NCBI GenBank assembly: GCA_027475525.1
Contig: JAMWFC010000088.1
Span: 198,757-262,756 of the forward strand
Length of the DNA stretch: 64,000 nucleotides
Source: Macrolepiota albuminosa
Taxonomy: Eukaryota; Basidiomycota; Agaricomycetes; Agaricales; Agaricaceae
Direction: 5' to 3'
Shown here: positions 22,587 to 32,132 of the stretch, piece after piece
Layout: every line of letters begins with the position of its first letter
Numbering within the stretch: position 1 is the first letter of the stretch
Translations under genes and position numbers: made by a program
The notes under the pieces: generated by a model
The model's input: the letters and a program-made list of their open reading frames with translations, nothing else
What the model was told of the DNA's origin: nothing
Database searches by the model: none

Positions 22587-23588
22587 TCTATCTTCCAAGA
22601 CGTAATAGGACGTTTTATGCATGTCTACTTAGATGACATATTCATCTACTCGGATACTATGGAGGAGCATGAGCAGCACCTCAGAGTCGTATTTGAACGA
22701 CTGTGCAAGTACAAGTTGTACTTGAAGTGGAAGAAATGTGAGCTCTACGCTCAGAGTATAGACTGCCTAGGGCATGTCATAGATGAGCGGGGTATCCACC
22801 CCGATCAGGACAAGCTTGATCGTATTCGGGAGTGGTGCACGCCCCAAAACTACAATGATATCCAACAATTTGTTGGCCTTGTCAACTACATATCGAGCTT
22901 CTTGCCTGATGTCACAGCCTATACTGGGCCACTTATGGCCATGACGCAGAACGGGTCACCGTTCAATTGGAGGCCATTGCACCAGCAGTGCTTCGAGATA
23001 GTCAAACGGATCTGTACGAAGACTCTGGTGATTCAACCAATCAACCCTAGACAGGACGAGCCAATATGGCTCATTTGCGATGCATCCAAGACAGGCGTCG
23101 GAGCCATGTACAGCCAGGGAAGCAGCTGGCAGACGTGCCGTCCAGCAGGGTTCATGTCGAAGAAGTTCACGATGGCCCAGCAAAACTATGTGGTGCACGA
23201 GCTGGAGACTCTTGCCATACTCGAGGCCCTCCTCAAGTGGGAGGATAAGCTGATGGGATATCCCATCCACATCATAACGGACCACAAGGCCCTTGAGTTC
23301 TTTAAAACTCAGGTGAACTTGTCGCCGCGTCAGCGACGGTGGATAGACTACATGTCGAGATACCAGTTCGACATCACCTATGTTAAAGGTGAACTCAACA
23401 AAGTGGCAGACTGCTTGTCACGCTACTTTGAGAGTGATGTAGTTGGGGAGGCTCATGAGCCTCATGAGTATGTGCAGGCAGACTGCCACATAGACCCTGA
23501 TGGAGAGGATTTACCTCTCCACCAATACCAGGAGCTCAGAGAGCATGTCCTGGAAGTACGCGCTATGTGTGACGATGAACGGAGGTGA

Positions 23589-25251
23589 AGCACTCGCCTC
23601 AGAGAGCAGCGTGAAGAGCGGGATGTAGCCGCCCAGTTGCTCAAAGAGCATGAAGCCGTGGACCCAGCGTCCACTGGGGAGCACGAGCGCCCCGATATAC
23701 CCGTTACACTTGCGGAGATGCTTGAAGGCGAATTGCCTTCATCCCAGCCCCCTAGCCTGGTCAATGACAACTTCCGGAAGGAAGTGGTGCAGGACTATGG
23801 TGATGATTCTCTCTTCGCCGAGATACTTGCCAATCCTGACGACCATCCTCGGTTCAGGCATGAGCCTGGTGGACTGATCATGATGGAGAACCGTCAAGGG
23901 GTGGCAGTGGTATGCCTCCCACATACGCGAACCATTATCACGTGGGTCTTGGATCAGGCCCATGCACTGATGGGGCACTTTGGTGCCGCCCGAACATTGG
24001 GATACATCTGTAGATGGTACTGGTGGCCACGTATGGCCCAAGAGGTTACCAAGTTCTGCGCATCATGCGCAGTGTGTCAGAGGGTGAAGTTGCCCCCTGG
24101 AGCCCCTGCCGGGAAGTTACACCAGCTACCTGTGCTGGTAAAACCTTGAGACTCCATTGGAATGGACTTTGTAGGTCTCTTTCCCAAGTCTAGAGGGTTC
24201 AATTACCTCTGGGTGGTGATATGCCACATGACAAGCATGGTGCACCTTATCCCAGTGCAAACTATGCTGACAGCTAGGAGCTGTCGTGGATCTACCTCAG
24301 GGAGATTGTTAGGCTGCATGGCTGCCTAGTACTATTGTAAGCGACCGTGACTCGAAGTTCACATCTCAATGGTGGAGGGAACTCCACAAACTGCTAGGAG
24401 CGCAACTCCTCATGTCGACATCCTTCCATCCTCAAATGGATGGGCAGACAGAGCGGGCTAACCGCAGTATAGGTCAGATTCTGAAGGCAGTTGTTCGCCC
24501 TGACCAACGGGACTGGGTGGACTGGTGTCCACTCACTGAGTTTGCGATTAACACGAGTATCTCAGATACCACAGGGTATGTGCCCTTTGAGCTCAACGGA
24601 GGGTACTTGCCCTCCATGCTGCACGAAGTTCGTGCTGATACGGTGGCTCACCGAAGGGTTGTCAAGTTTGCCAGGCAGGCCCTGGAGAACATTGCGGTGG
24701 CGCATGATGCCATCATAGAGACACGAGTCTTTCAGGCAAAAAACGCCAATCACCATAGGCAAGCAGAACCGCCTATAGCAGTAGGAGCATTGGTTTATCT
24801 GTCAACATGTAACCTGAGACTCCCAAAGGGTCGGGCGAGTAAACTCTGCCCGAAATGGGTAGGCCCATACCGCATCCTAGACGCAGAGCCAAGTACCTCC
24901 AACTACGTGTTGGAGCTGCCTCTGGCATTACAGGAACGACACATTGTTCCTAAGTTTCATGTGTCGCTGTTGCGACCTTACAGCGCGTCTGACAATGCGC
25001 TATTCCCTAACAGGGCAATCCCGGGCCCCTATGATTTTGGGGCTTGAGACGATGACAAATGGTTTGTCGAGTGCATCATTGGGCACCGGTGGACTGAGCG
25101 TAACACGCTCGAGTTTGAGGTACAATGGTCCCTCGGAGACACAACATGGGAGCCACACTCCCATTGCTCCAAGTTGGCGGCACTTGACCGTTATTTGGAG
25201 TTGAAGGGCGTTAAGTGCCCACATCAATTAAGTAAGCGTGCTGGCGCTTAA
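23589..25251 (+). pseudogene. Element B integrase and chromodomain
   Basis: The N-terminal H2C2 zinc domain reads HALMGH...CASCAVC (about 23965-24080). The DDE core has GMDF after a TGA at 24147, VSDRDSKF, and HPQMDGQTERAN with the catalytic Glu. Two small frameshifts lie at about 24275 and 24330, within the core. The C-terminal domain (LCPKWVGPYRIL, KFHVSLLRPY) is followed, past TGA 25045, by a chromodomain (KWFVECIIGHRW...FEVQWSLGDTTWEPHSH). Closes with TAA at 25249. Confidence 0.85.
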
Positions 25252-25292
25252 TTTGATCGGCAGTGCCAATCGCGGCTTGGCTGAGTTGGTCA

Positions 25293-25446
25293 GCAGCTGT
25301 GGCTGAAACACGTCTTAAAAGGCGAAATTTCTTTTTCGCCTTTTTCCCTCAACCATGGACAACATGCCCGCAGCTGTGGCTGAAACACGTCTTAAAAGGC
25401 GAAATTTCTTTTTCGCCTTTTTCCCTCAACCATGGACAACATGCCC
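25293..25446. repeat. 77-bp perfect tandem duplication (5 of 13), ORF2 leader
   Basis: Identical units spanning the region just before and including the ORF2 start codon, so two ATGs appear. Only the second leads into ORF2. Confidence 0.9.
25394..25421 (+). promoter_or_regulatory. Perfect hairpin just upstream of ORF2
   Basis: AAAAGGCGAAA, six-base loop TTTCTT, TTTCGCCTTTT: an 11-bp perfect stem ending 10 bp before the ORF2 ATG (25432). A second copy at 25317-25344 comes from the 77-bp duplication. It sits in the 180-bp gap between the pol stop and ORF2. A role in reinitiation, processing or RNA export is only a guess. Confidence 0.55.
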
Positions 25447-26026
25447 ATGGATCAGTCTGAGCAGCAGCAGCAGCAGCAGCAGCAGCACCTTGAGTTTGCG
25501 CCGTCGGTCTTACCGTCGGCTGAAGGGGGGGGGCAGATGGCTCCCCCGCTGACCCAAAATGCGCCCCAGTGGGGACAATCGCAACCAGCTGTGGGCTTCC
25601 CACAGCAGCAGCAACCACCAGCGGCGGGCTACCTGCCGCAGCAGCTGGTGATCAGTGGCTATCCGCCACTTCAAACCATGCAGGGCAACTTCATGCCCCA
25701 GAACGCACCTGTGGGTGGCTATCAGCCCCAACAACCAGTACTGGGTGCTTATGCGCCACATCACACAGAGGGCCAATCCCAACAACAGGCCTACGGGGGG
25801 CTAGTCAGCCCCCAAGCAGCGCCAGGATGGGGGCAGTTTGCCCCTGCTATGGCGAGAGGGGCTATGGGCGCACATCCTTTGCCCCAGTTTACCGCCCCGG
25901 CGCACTACCCTGGGATGGGTGGTGTGCCCGTAATGATGCCGTACCCCCCGGCTTGGATGGGGGCTTGGGGCGCAATGCCCCAGTACAGCGACTCGCATGA
26001 GTCGCAAGCCAAGGGAGGCCGGTCAA

Positions 26027-26180
26027 TTTCCCTGTCGACCACAGCACCAATTGACAATCTAGAGGGACGCAAAGCATCCCTTGTGCAGGCCACCGTGGCC
26101 ATCTTTCCCTGTCGACCACAGCACCAATTGACAATCTAGAGGGACGCAAAGCATCCCTTGTGCAGGCCACCGTGGCCATC
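26027..26180. repeat. 77-bp perfect tandem duplication (6 of 13), in ORF2
   Basis: Identical units; frame changes by two here and is restored when one unit is removed. Confidence 0.9.
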
Positions 26181-27421
26181 AAGAGCACAGAAACTCTCAG
26201 TCCAGGACGGAGCATCAGTTCATCGGCTGATGCGCCGATGAAGAGCTTGGCCAAGCTCTCCTTGCTACAGCGGCTGGAAATGCCACACCAATCCGAGCCC
26301 AGCTTGGAAGAAGAGTCGCGTCCTCGACGCGACAAAGGAAAAGCACGGGCTGTCGAGCCCAGTCACAACCAGGACTTAGTCCTGGCTACCCTTCTCCAAC
26401 GTCTAGGAGACAACGGGTACGATGTACCCGCAGAGTCATCATTCCTCCGCGATGCGGAGGCGGTTGTTCTCATCAGCTGGATGATGGACGACATGGATCA
26501 TATGCACGCTCAGCGCAAAACGGATCTCCTTGCCCTATCGGCCGCTCATAAGCGGCAGACTACACCCCTGAGTCGGGACACCGAGTCCAGCAAAAGGGCA
26601 CATCAGCAAGGAGTGGAGGACGCGCCCTTCCGCTCGATTAAGTCGAGTGTTGCTGCCCCCAGCCGGGAGGCCAGCCTAGGATGGGACATCCTCCCCTATG
26701 AAGATGTCCCTGCTCCAGCTGCCCCCCGGCTTATCCAGCGCCTCGCCAGCAGCGCGTCTGAGGTCACGTCTTTGCGACCAGTATCCATGGTTTCCACCAC
26801 GTACTCTGGGGAGCAGAGTTCCAGGGGTGGCCTCACAACCCCGAAAAGATCGTCGGGGTAAGCAACCGGAGGGGCACGCATACGTCAACGTGCACTTCCC
26901 CGAGGATGCCCCGAAAGGGGCCCCAGGGGCTAACATCCCCTTTTTACCCGCCATACTGGTAGAGGGCCCACCAGCCCAACTCCCGCGGTGTGTGTGGGCA
27001 ATGGACCCATGGTCTGAGAAGTCGGAGCCGGAGAGGCTGCCATCCCCGCCCTCCAACGACGATTGGTATGAGGAGCCTGAAGAGGCTCGTATGGAATCCC
27101 CTGTGCCGCACGAGACAGCGGCACAACGTATGGCATGTGAACAGCGCAACAGCAATCGACGGGCCAAGATGGAATGTCGGGCGCAGGATAGCGCCAAGTG
27201 AGGAGCTGCCCTCCTCAAGGACCAAACTGGGCGCATTCCTGATGCACTCAGTGTTGTGATCTATCGTGATCACACTATTGAGCGCCAGAACTCATTCTTT
27301 GGTGCGGGGTTAGCTCCCCAATTCTATTGGTCGCCAGTGACCAATACCATCTTCGTCGGGCAAGAAGCCCACGCAGCCAGGTCCTTCGAGACCGATAAAG
27401 AGGGCAATGCCGCTGATGAGC

Positions 27422-28480
27422 CTGCATCGTGGCTGGCTACAGATAGCACCAATACCCACACCTCACATTGGCCCACTAGTACCACCAGAAGCACCACGCC
27501 CTAGCACTTCCAGCACTATTTTTCTCATATTTTTACACTAATAACTCGCAGCTACAGACTCCAATTACTCTCAGACCACTTTTTATGGCACCACTTATTC
27601 TTCGCACCACTATTGACACCTCGCCGCACCTTGCCACTTGCACTTCAAGGCTATACATTTACACAGACACTTGGCATCAGTCAATCTGGCATAATGCTCT
27701 TAGCCAGTGGCAGCGCTTACAAGGGGAAATGATGAAGTATTTCCGTGACAGCATCATTATGGATCTTTTTACTATACAATTCAATTCACCACATTTACTT
27801 ACATTTTTATCAGTTCACCACCCTCTAGCGGTGCTTAACCTCTTAGCGTCGGCTAACTTTCTTTACTATAAATACCTACTTTTTGTTAGTAGCACAGGGA
27901 ATCAATTTGGCAGTAGGGATCGTATCCCAACATTTTGATCTCCATACGCAACAGACTACCTCTTGTTGACCATGTCAAGCAAGGGGACTCTGCTCTAGTT
28001 TTCTATATCTCTCTCTCTCTAGCGCCTTGCAACTACCTCTTGTTGACCATGTCAAGCAAGGGGACTCTGCTCTAGTTTTCTATATCTCTCTCTCTCTAGC
28101 GCCTTGCAACTATGGCTTGGCTTTCATGCTTAGATCTGCTAAGCAATCTCATTCTTTTATTATCACGTTCCAGGTGCTAACACTTAGCGCCTCTTAGCGA
28201 CCCTTTCCCGCACCTCTTAGCGCCTTTCTTAGCGACTTTCCCACGCTCTTAGCGCTCCCCCTTAGCGACTTTTAGCGCTCTGTAGCCACGTTTTGGAGCC
28301 ATACGCAAGTGCCTCCAATTACCCACTTTCCTTGCCACCAACCTCTTGCCTACCGTGTGTTCTCTGGGACCTGTCCGGGACTCTCTCACACACTTAGCAC
28401 GCCCAAAGCTATATCGGCTAAGTAGCTGCACTAGTGATAGTCTACGCAGCGCCCAGCTCGATTTGGGCGTCATCACTGCA
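27422..28480 (+). repeat. Solo LTR (27427-28475) nested in ORF2 with 5-bp target duplication
   Basis: CTGCA at 27422-27426 and 28476-28480 flank a 1,049-bp insert (972 bp after removing its 77-bp duplication), close to the 952 bp of element E's LTR. Its end ggcgtcatca matches the ends of 57252-58203 and 41920-42990. Joining the two sides at one CTGCA gives a continuous ORF2 frame, and B' shows homologous protein running straight across this point. The first base pair is TC instead of TG. Confidence 0.85.
27955..28108. repeat. 77-bp perfect tandem duplication (7 of 13), in the nested solo LTR
   Basis: Identical units, including a tctctctctctct tract. Confidence 0.9.
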
Positions 28481-29645
28481 GCGACGCCCCACAACAGTAA
28501 GGTGTACCAAGTGGCACCTCACAGGTTTTCCTGCAGTCCTCAAGAAGTCTGCAGACTTCATGCACTGGTTAACAACCAGTTTATGCCGATTTGTCAGCGT
28601 CAGTTGGGCTACCTCCTGCTCAACAAATTCAAGCGGGTGGCACTCAACTGCCACCCTACTGCTTAAGACAGAGCTATGTCTCATTTACTCGACGAGGTCG
28701 AGTATAGGACCATCGCGGTACCCTTTGCGAGTCCAGAGGAGCGGGAGAACGTCCTGCGTATGATTGTGCCAACGCGGCTCTATCGCCGCAAAGAGGGAGG
28801 GAAAATTGCCTTCGTCGGCCTTACCCCCCCTGATCCAAAGCAACCATTTGCTTTGGACTACCTGGGCTCATACGCCCTCCTCTATGGACGTCCTGGGATG
28901 TCCAACGTATGGACCGGTCTGGCCATGGACCATGCCATGTGCATTCATTGGCGCAGCCTCTTTGGGTTTGCGCTTGTATGCACCCTCAGCGCCAGCCGCG
29001 CCTCCAAGTTCATGGTACACAAGTATCTGGCCTACGTATTCGCACGGCCAGGCCTCTACAAAGAGGCTGTGGCTGAGTACAAGGCAGCCATGGGGCAAGT
29101 CTTTGTGCCCCTCCACGCCGACGACTCTAACTTCGAGGCTCGGGCTGTGGACATCCCGGAAGCATCAGCTTCCGTGTTCACCACTTCGGATGCGTTACAT
29201 GTCCTTCTTCATAATTAAATTCCGGTCAGCTGGGCTGACCATGCATATACTTATGGGGTCACCTACTTGGCCCATTTATTCTTCAGCGACAGCCGGCTCT
29301 ACAACGAGGCGGCTGCTATCAATGATGAGAGGCTGCAACGCCTTGACCATTACGGTATACCCCAGTCCATTGCTCAGTGGGATGGGTGGCGTGAGGCCAC
29401 CATTGGCGATTGACAGCGCCTGATGCTCCAGCAGCAGGACAGTTGTCGTGCTTACGACGACGCGCTCACCAAGGGGATGTACCTCATTGGGCAAGACATT
29501 CATGCCCGCAAAATCTGGACGCGCCAGTACCCGTCCGACACCGGGGATCTGCCTGATCCCCAACCACCTGTCCCGCCCCTCCAGGACTATGACAATTCCC
29601 TGCCAGTAGCGGGGCCTTCGGGCACCTCCTATGCGCCTCCACCCG

Positions 29646-29799
29646 AGGATGAACTCCTCGACTACGACATGGACAACGCGACTGCCGATCCATTCCGGGA
29701 GCCTGGGGACTCTCCCATTGCCAGGATGAACTCCTCGACTACGACATGGACAACGCGACTGCCGATCCATTCCGGGAGCCTGGGGACTCTCCCATTGCC
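29646..29799. repeat. 77-bp perfect tandem duplication (8 of 13), ORF2 tail
   Basis: Identical units in the acidic tail of ORF2. Removing one leads to the natural end VPDLPTA. Confidence 0.9.
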
Positions 29800-29859
29800 T
29801 CCGTCCCTGACTTACCGACGGCATGACCATTGTATTATCTCAAGACCGTAGCTCGGTCT

Positions 29860-29871
29860 GATTGGGGGGTG
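29860..29871 (+). promoter_or_regulatory. Element B polypurine tract
   Basis: attggggggtg directly before the 3' LTR, the expected plus-strand primer position for LTR retrotransposons. Confidence 0.65.
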
Positions 29872-30093
29872 TGTGGCGTTGGCCACATAGCTTTACTTAC
29901 TGTAGTAGATATTATATTATATTTATTATAATATAATATTAATATATTAATTACTTTACCCTATATATACGTACATATGTGCTGCTTATTAAGCAGCTTA
30001 TTTTTGTTGTATACTACATTGTCAATAGACCGGTCTGGTCTGATTCAGTGTTGTGTGCACACTAAGCTCTATAAACTTCATAACTTCGTTACA
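29872..30093 (+). repeat. Element B 3' LTR
   Basis: 222 bp, TG...CA, matching 17556-17777 except for three transitions (tactA/Gtag and TG/CA in aactttgtaac versus aacttcataac). Confidence 0.92.
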
Positions 30094-30200
30094 TACTTGG
30101 TTCGAATCTTCCATGAGAATTAATTCAACGCTTTTGGCTAGATATCAGAAAGTTAACGCCAAGAACGTGAATCTTGATAAAGATAAGCATCTTATCTCTG

Positions 30201-30457
30201 TTTTCACCAAGGCGTATCTACACCTATATTCCATGCCTAGTTAGGCATGATTTTCTTTCCATACGCCTTCCTTCAATAATACGTTATCAGCAGATGACTT
30301 GCCTGATGGCCGACTGCCTGGGCACAACCATGGTGGCCGGTCCAACTTGCTGAGAACAAGTTCAGAAATAGTGCTGTATTATTGAAGGAAGGCATATGGA
30401 AAGAAAATCATGCCTAACTACGCATGGAATATAGGTGTAGATACGTCTTGGTGAAAA
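30201..30457. repeat. Long inverted repeat (82-bp arms, 93-bp loop)
   Basis: Arm 30201-30282 and arm 30376-30457 are reverse complements with three mismatches. The transcript would fold into a long near-perfect hairpin. No protein coding. It could be a foldback/MITE-like element or a small-RNA source; no terminal target duplication was identified. Confidence 0.85.
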
Positions 30458-30749
30458 TAGCACAGATATGTTTTGGCGCCTACTGTCCATTATATATAAA
30501 TGATCTGTTTGTGTCGGAAAAATTCCCAATGCATTATCAGGCAAAAATTCGGATCAGACCAAATCAGCACCTCAAACTTTCTGGATAGATACAAATCAGA
30601 TCAGATATTCATAATATTATTATAATATTGAAATTAATATTAATCAATGTGTTTGCGTGATTCTGAATCATTGACATTGAGCTCTCTATGTTGTCGTGTT
30701 GTTGTCCCCGTGGACGTACCTCGACCTCCAACTCCATATGGCCACACAG

Positions 30750-31089
30750 ATATAATATTTGTGGAGAGACCTGCAAGAGCCGGGAGATTGGAACTCACAG
30801 GAAAGCATGCATGAAGAAATGAGCAAAAACACAGCAGGATGCAGCATTTTTTGAGGAGTTTGACTTGTCCTTACACACAGGTAATATTTTGGAACACTTG
30901 GTTTGAATATTCTGAAAAGATAATGTATTTTATGTTCAGATTCAGATTCATTAGAGCCCGTTGATTCAGATGTGACAATGATGCAGATTCAGATACAAGT
31001 GCTGAGTCTCAATGCATGACATGTAGGCCTTGTTTATCAATAACAGCTTATTTTCCTATAATACAAGTATTATAAGTTAATGCCTAGAG
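30750..31089 (+). pseudogene. Fragment of a KDZ/Plavaka-like transposon protein, Cys/His N-terminus
   Basis: A short frame reads ICGETCKSREIGTHRKAC, a zinc-finger-like C/H pattern, followed by a stop and EFDLSLHTG. Together with the segment at 31590-31830 it resembles the N-terminal part of KDZ-type transposase proteins of Agaricomycetes, as I recall them. Low certainty on its own. Confidence 0.4.
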
Positions 31090-31385
31090 CACACAAGGAA
31101 GTAATGGGACCTCAGTCTCATATACTTGACTGAGTTAAGCCTACCTAGAGCACATGAGTAAGTAATGGGACTAGGTAAGCTGTTAGTGTTGTGTCCATTA
31201 TTTTAGATATGTAGTTGCTTACCCTCAGTCTTGTATACTTGACTGAGGGTATGTATGACGTTCAGTAGTTTATATATACCTGTAATATGGTGTATCAGGG
31301 TAGCGAGTTAATATTGAGGGAAAGGTATAATGAATCATAATGAAATTAAGTTGTCCCTTGCCAGACATCAAAAACTCGACGCTTA
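31090..31385. repeat. Probable solo copia LTR with CTCAGTC hairpins
   Basis: Two hairpins, at 31107-31133 and at 31219-31248 (accctcagtc-10nt-gactgagggt), TATA-like tttatatatacc, and an end atca followed closely by 'gacgcttacggtg' near 31380. It separates the two KDZ-like pieces. Ends approximate. Confidence 0.5.
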
Positions 31386-31589
31386 CGGTGTTCAGCAGCA
31401 CTTAACAACAAGATGTTAATGAAGCATCAATTTCTCTTTTAGATTTGACTCTTGACAGTATCACATGCCTGGGTGGCTCTGAATCACACCTGCATTTGTA
31501 TTGGATAACTTTGAACAAGAAGTAAGCATCAGTTCTTCCTATATTTTGCTCTAAATAATCTCTCTTCAAAGAAGCTTGAGTTATTCAAA

Positions 31590-31830
31590 AGCTGCCTTGC
31601 AAACTGAAGATGTTTTCAAAATCAAGTATCATCCCCTGCCACTTCCATATTTTAAACCATGGAGATCTTTAAATTCATGTCTCAATGCTCAAATTGCTGA
31701 ACTGGGGCTAAAAGCAGCTCTCAACCAGTCTCAGTTAGATCACCTCATAAGATGATTTTATCAAGCCATTGCCTGTAGTAATGAAGATTTGTTCACTTTC
31801 TCTCTCTGTAATGGAGTAGGCTGTCACAGT
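31590..31830 (+). pseudogene. Fragment of a KDZ/Plavaka-like protein, conserved N-terminal block
   Basis: Reads EDVFKIKYHPLPLPYFKPWR, then LNAQIAELGLKAALNQSQLD, then a TGA and FYQAIACSNEDLFTF. The pattern (aromatic/P-rich block, PW, then a helix with ALN-Q) is what I remember of the region before the transposase core in Plavaka-type proteins. The core itself is absent. Confidence 0.5.
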
Positions 31831-32132
31831 CTATGATTTGGTCACACTTGTTACAGTAACTCCTCAGTCTTTATCCTTTACCAGTCTCTATGCTTGTATA
31901 GTTGCCATTCTTGCTATAGAATTGGGTCATATGCACTTGGGACACTAAGGAACTGAACTCAATCCAGGAATGCCAGGAGGGATGCAATGGAGTCAAGCAT
32001 GGCCAACAGCTGCACCAAGTGGTGCAGTGAGACCAGGAGTAGCCATGAAAAACCTGGAACAACACCCCAGCAGAGACCACGCATCTTACATGCAGGCTGG
32101 GAGGCCAGAGTGACAGTTTCAGAGCAGGAGTA

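Larger units (their letters stand above)
21197..23588 (+). pseudogene. Element B reverse transcriptase and RNase H
   Basis: Linker, then RT (YRSKIDLTDAYKQVHI, catalytic VYLDD at 22627-22638), then RNase H with DASKTGVGAM, HELETLAILEAL, ITDHKAL and NKVADCLSR, giving the four acidic positions. Two 77-bp duplications (22069 and 22433) each shift the frame by two; taking one copy out of each makes the frame continuous. Remaining stops are TGA at 21902, 22246 (Arg expected) and 23586. Confidence 0.9.
25432..29826 (+). pseudogene. Element B ORF2: large extra ORF between integrase and 3' LTR
   Basis: Starts MDNMPMDQ and ends VPDLPTA with TGA at 29824. Correcting for two 77-bp duplications and a solo LTR gives about 1,060 codons. 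Layout: polyQ (eight CAG codons at about 25459) and a Q/P/G-rich region to about 26020; a charged region with KGKARAVEP; a helical part (LATLLQRLGDNGYDVP); NSFFGAGLAPQFYW near 27290; then, beyond the solo LTR, an alpha-helical domain (LDEVEYRTIAVPF, DYLGSYALLYGRPG, KEAVAEYKAAMGQ) and an acidic proline-rich tail. I recognise no enzyme motif. Breaks: a one-base shift near 26850 and stops at 27199, 28664, 29214 and 29411. B' keeps several collinear homologous segments, so ORF2 belongs to this family. It occupies the env position but shows no signal peptide or membrane segment. Confidence 0.75.
17479..30093 (+). mobile_element. Element B: ~12.6-kb chromodomain Ty3/gypsy retrotransposon with an extra ORF
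   Basis: Two 222-bp LTRs differing at three positions by eye flank gag, protease, RT, RNase H, integrase, chromodomain and then a further ORF of about 1,060 codons. A solo LTR (27427-28475) is nested inside the extra ORF. Coding regions are otherwise broken mainly by TGA codons and by six 77-bp duplications (one more lies at the 5' LTR). The few LTR differences suggest a fairly recent insertion. Flanks cgcta and tactt do not form a target duplication. Confidence 0.9.

Noticed and set aside
26676..27236. 186-codon minus-strand ORF opposite element B ORF2
   Set aside because: The sense frame has homology in B', and the minus frame is a GC-bias shadow.
27202..28675. Intron or second intergenic spacer within ORF2
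   Set aside because: About 1 kb is too long for introns seen here, and a 5-bp target duplication plus the LTR end explains the insert better.
30094..30120. tRNA T-loop-like ggttcgaatc beside the element B 3' LTR
   Set aside because: The flanking bases cannot pair as a T stem and no other tRNA arm is present.
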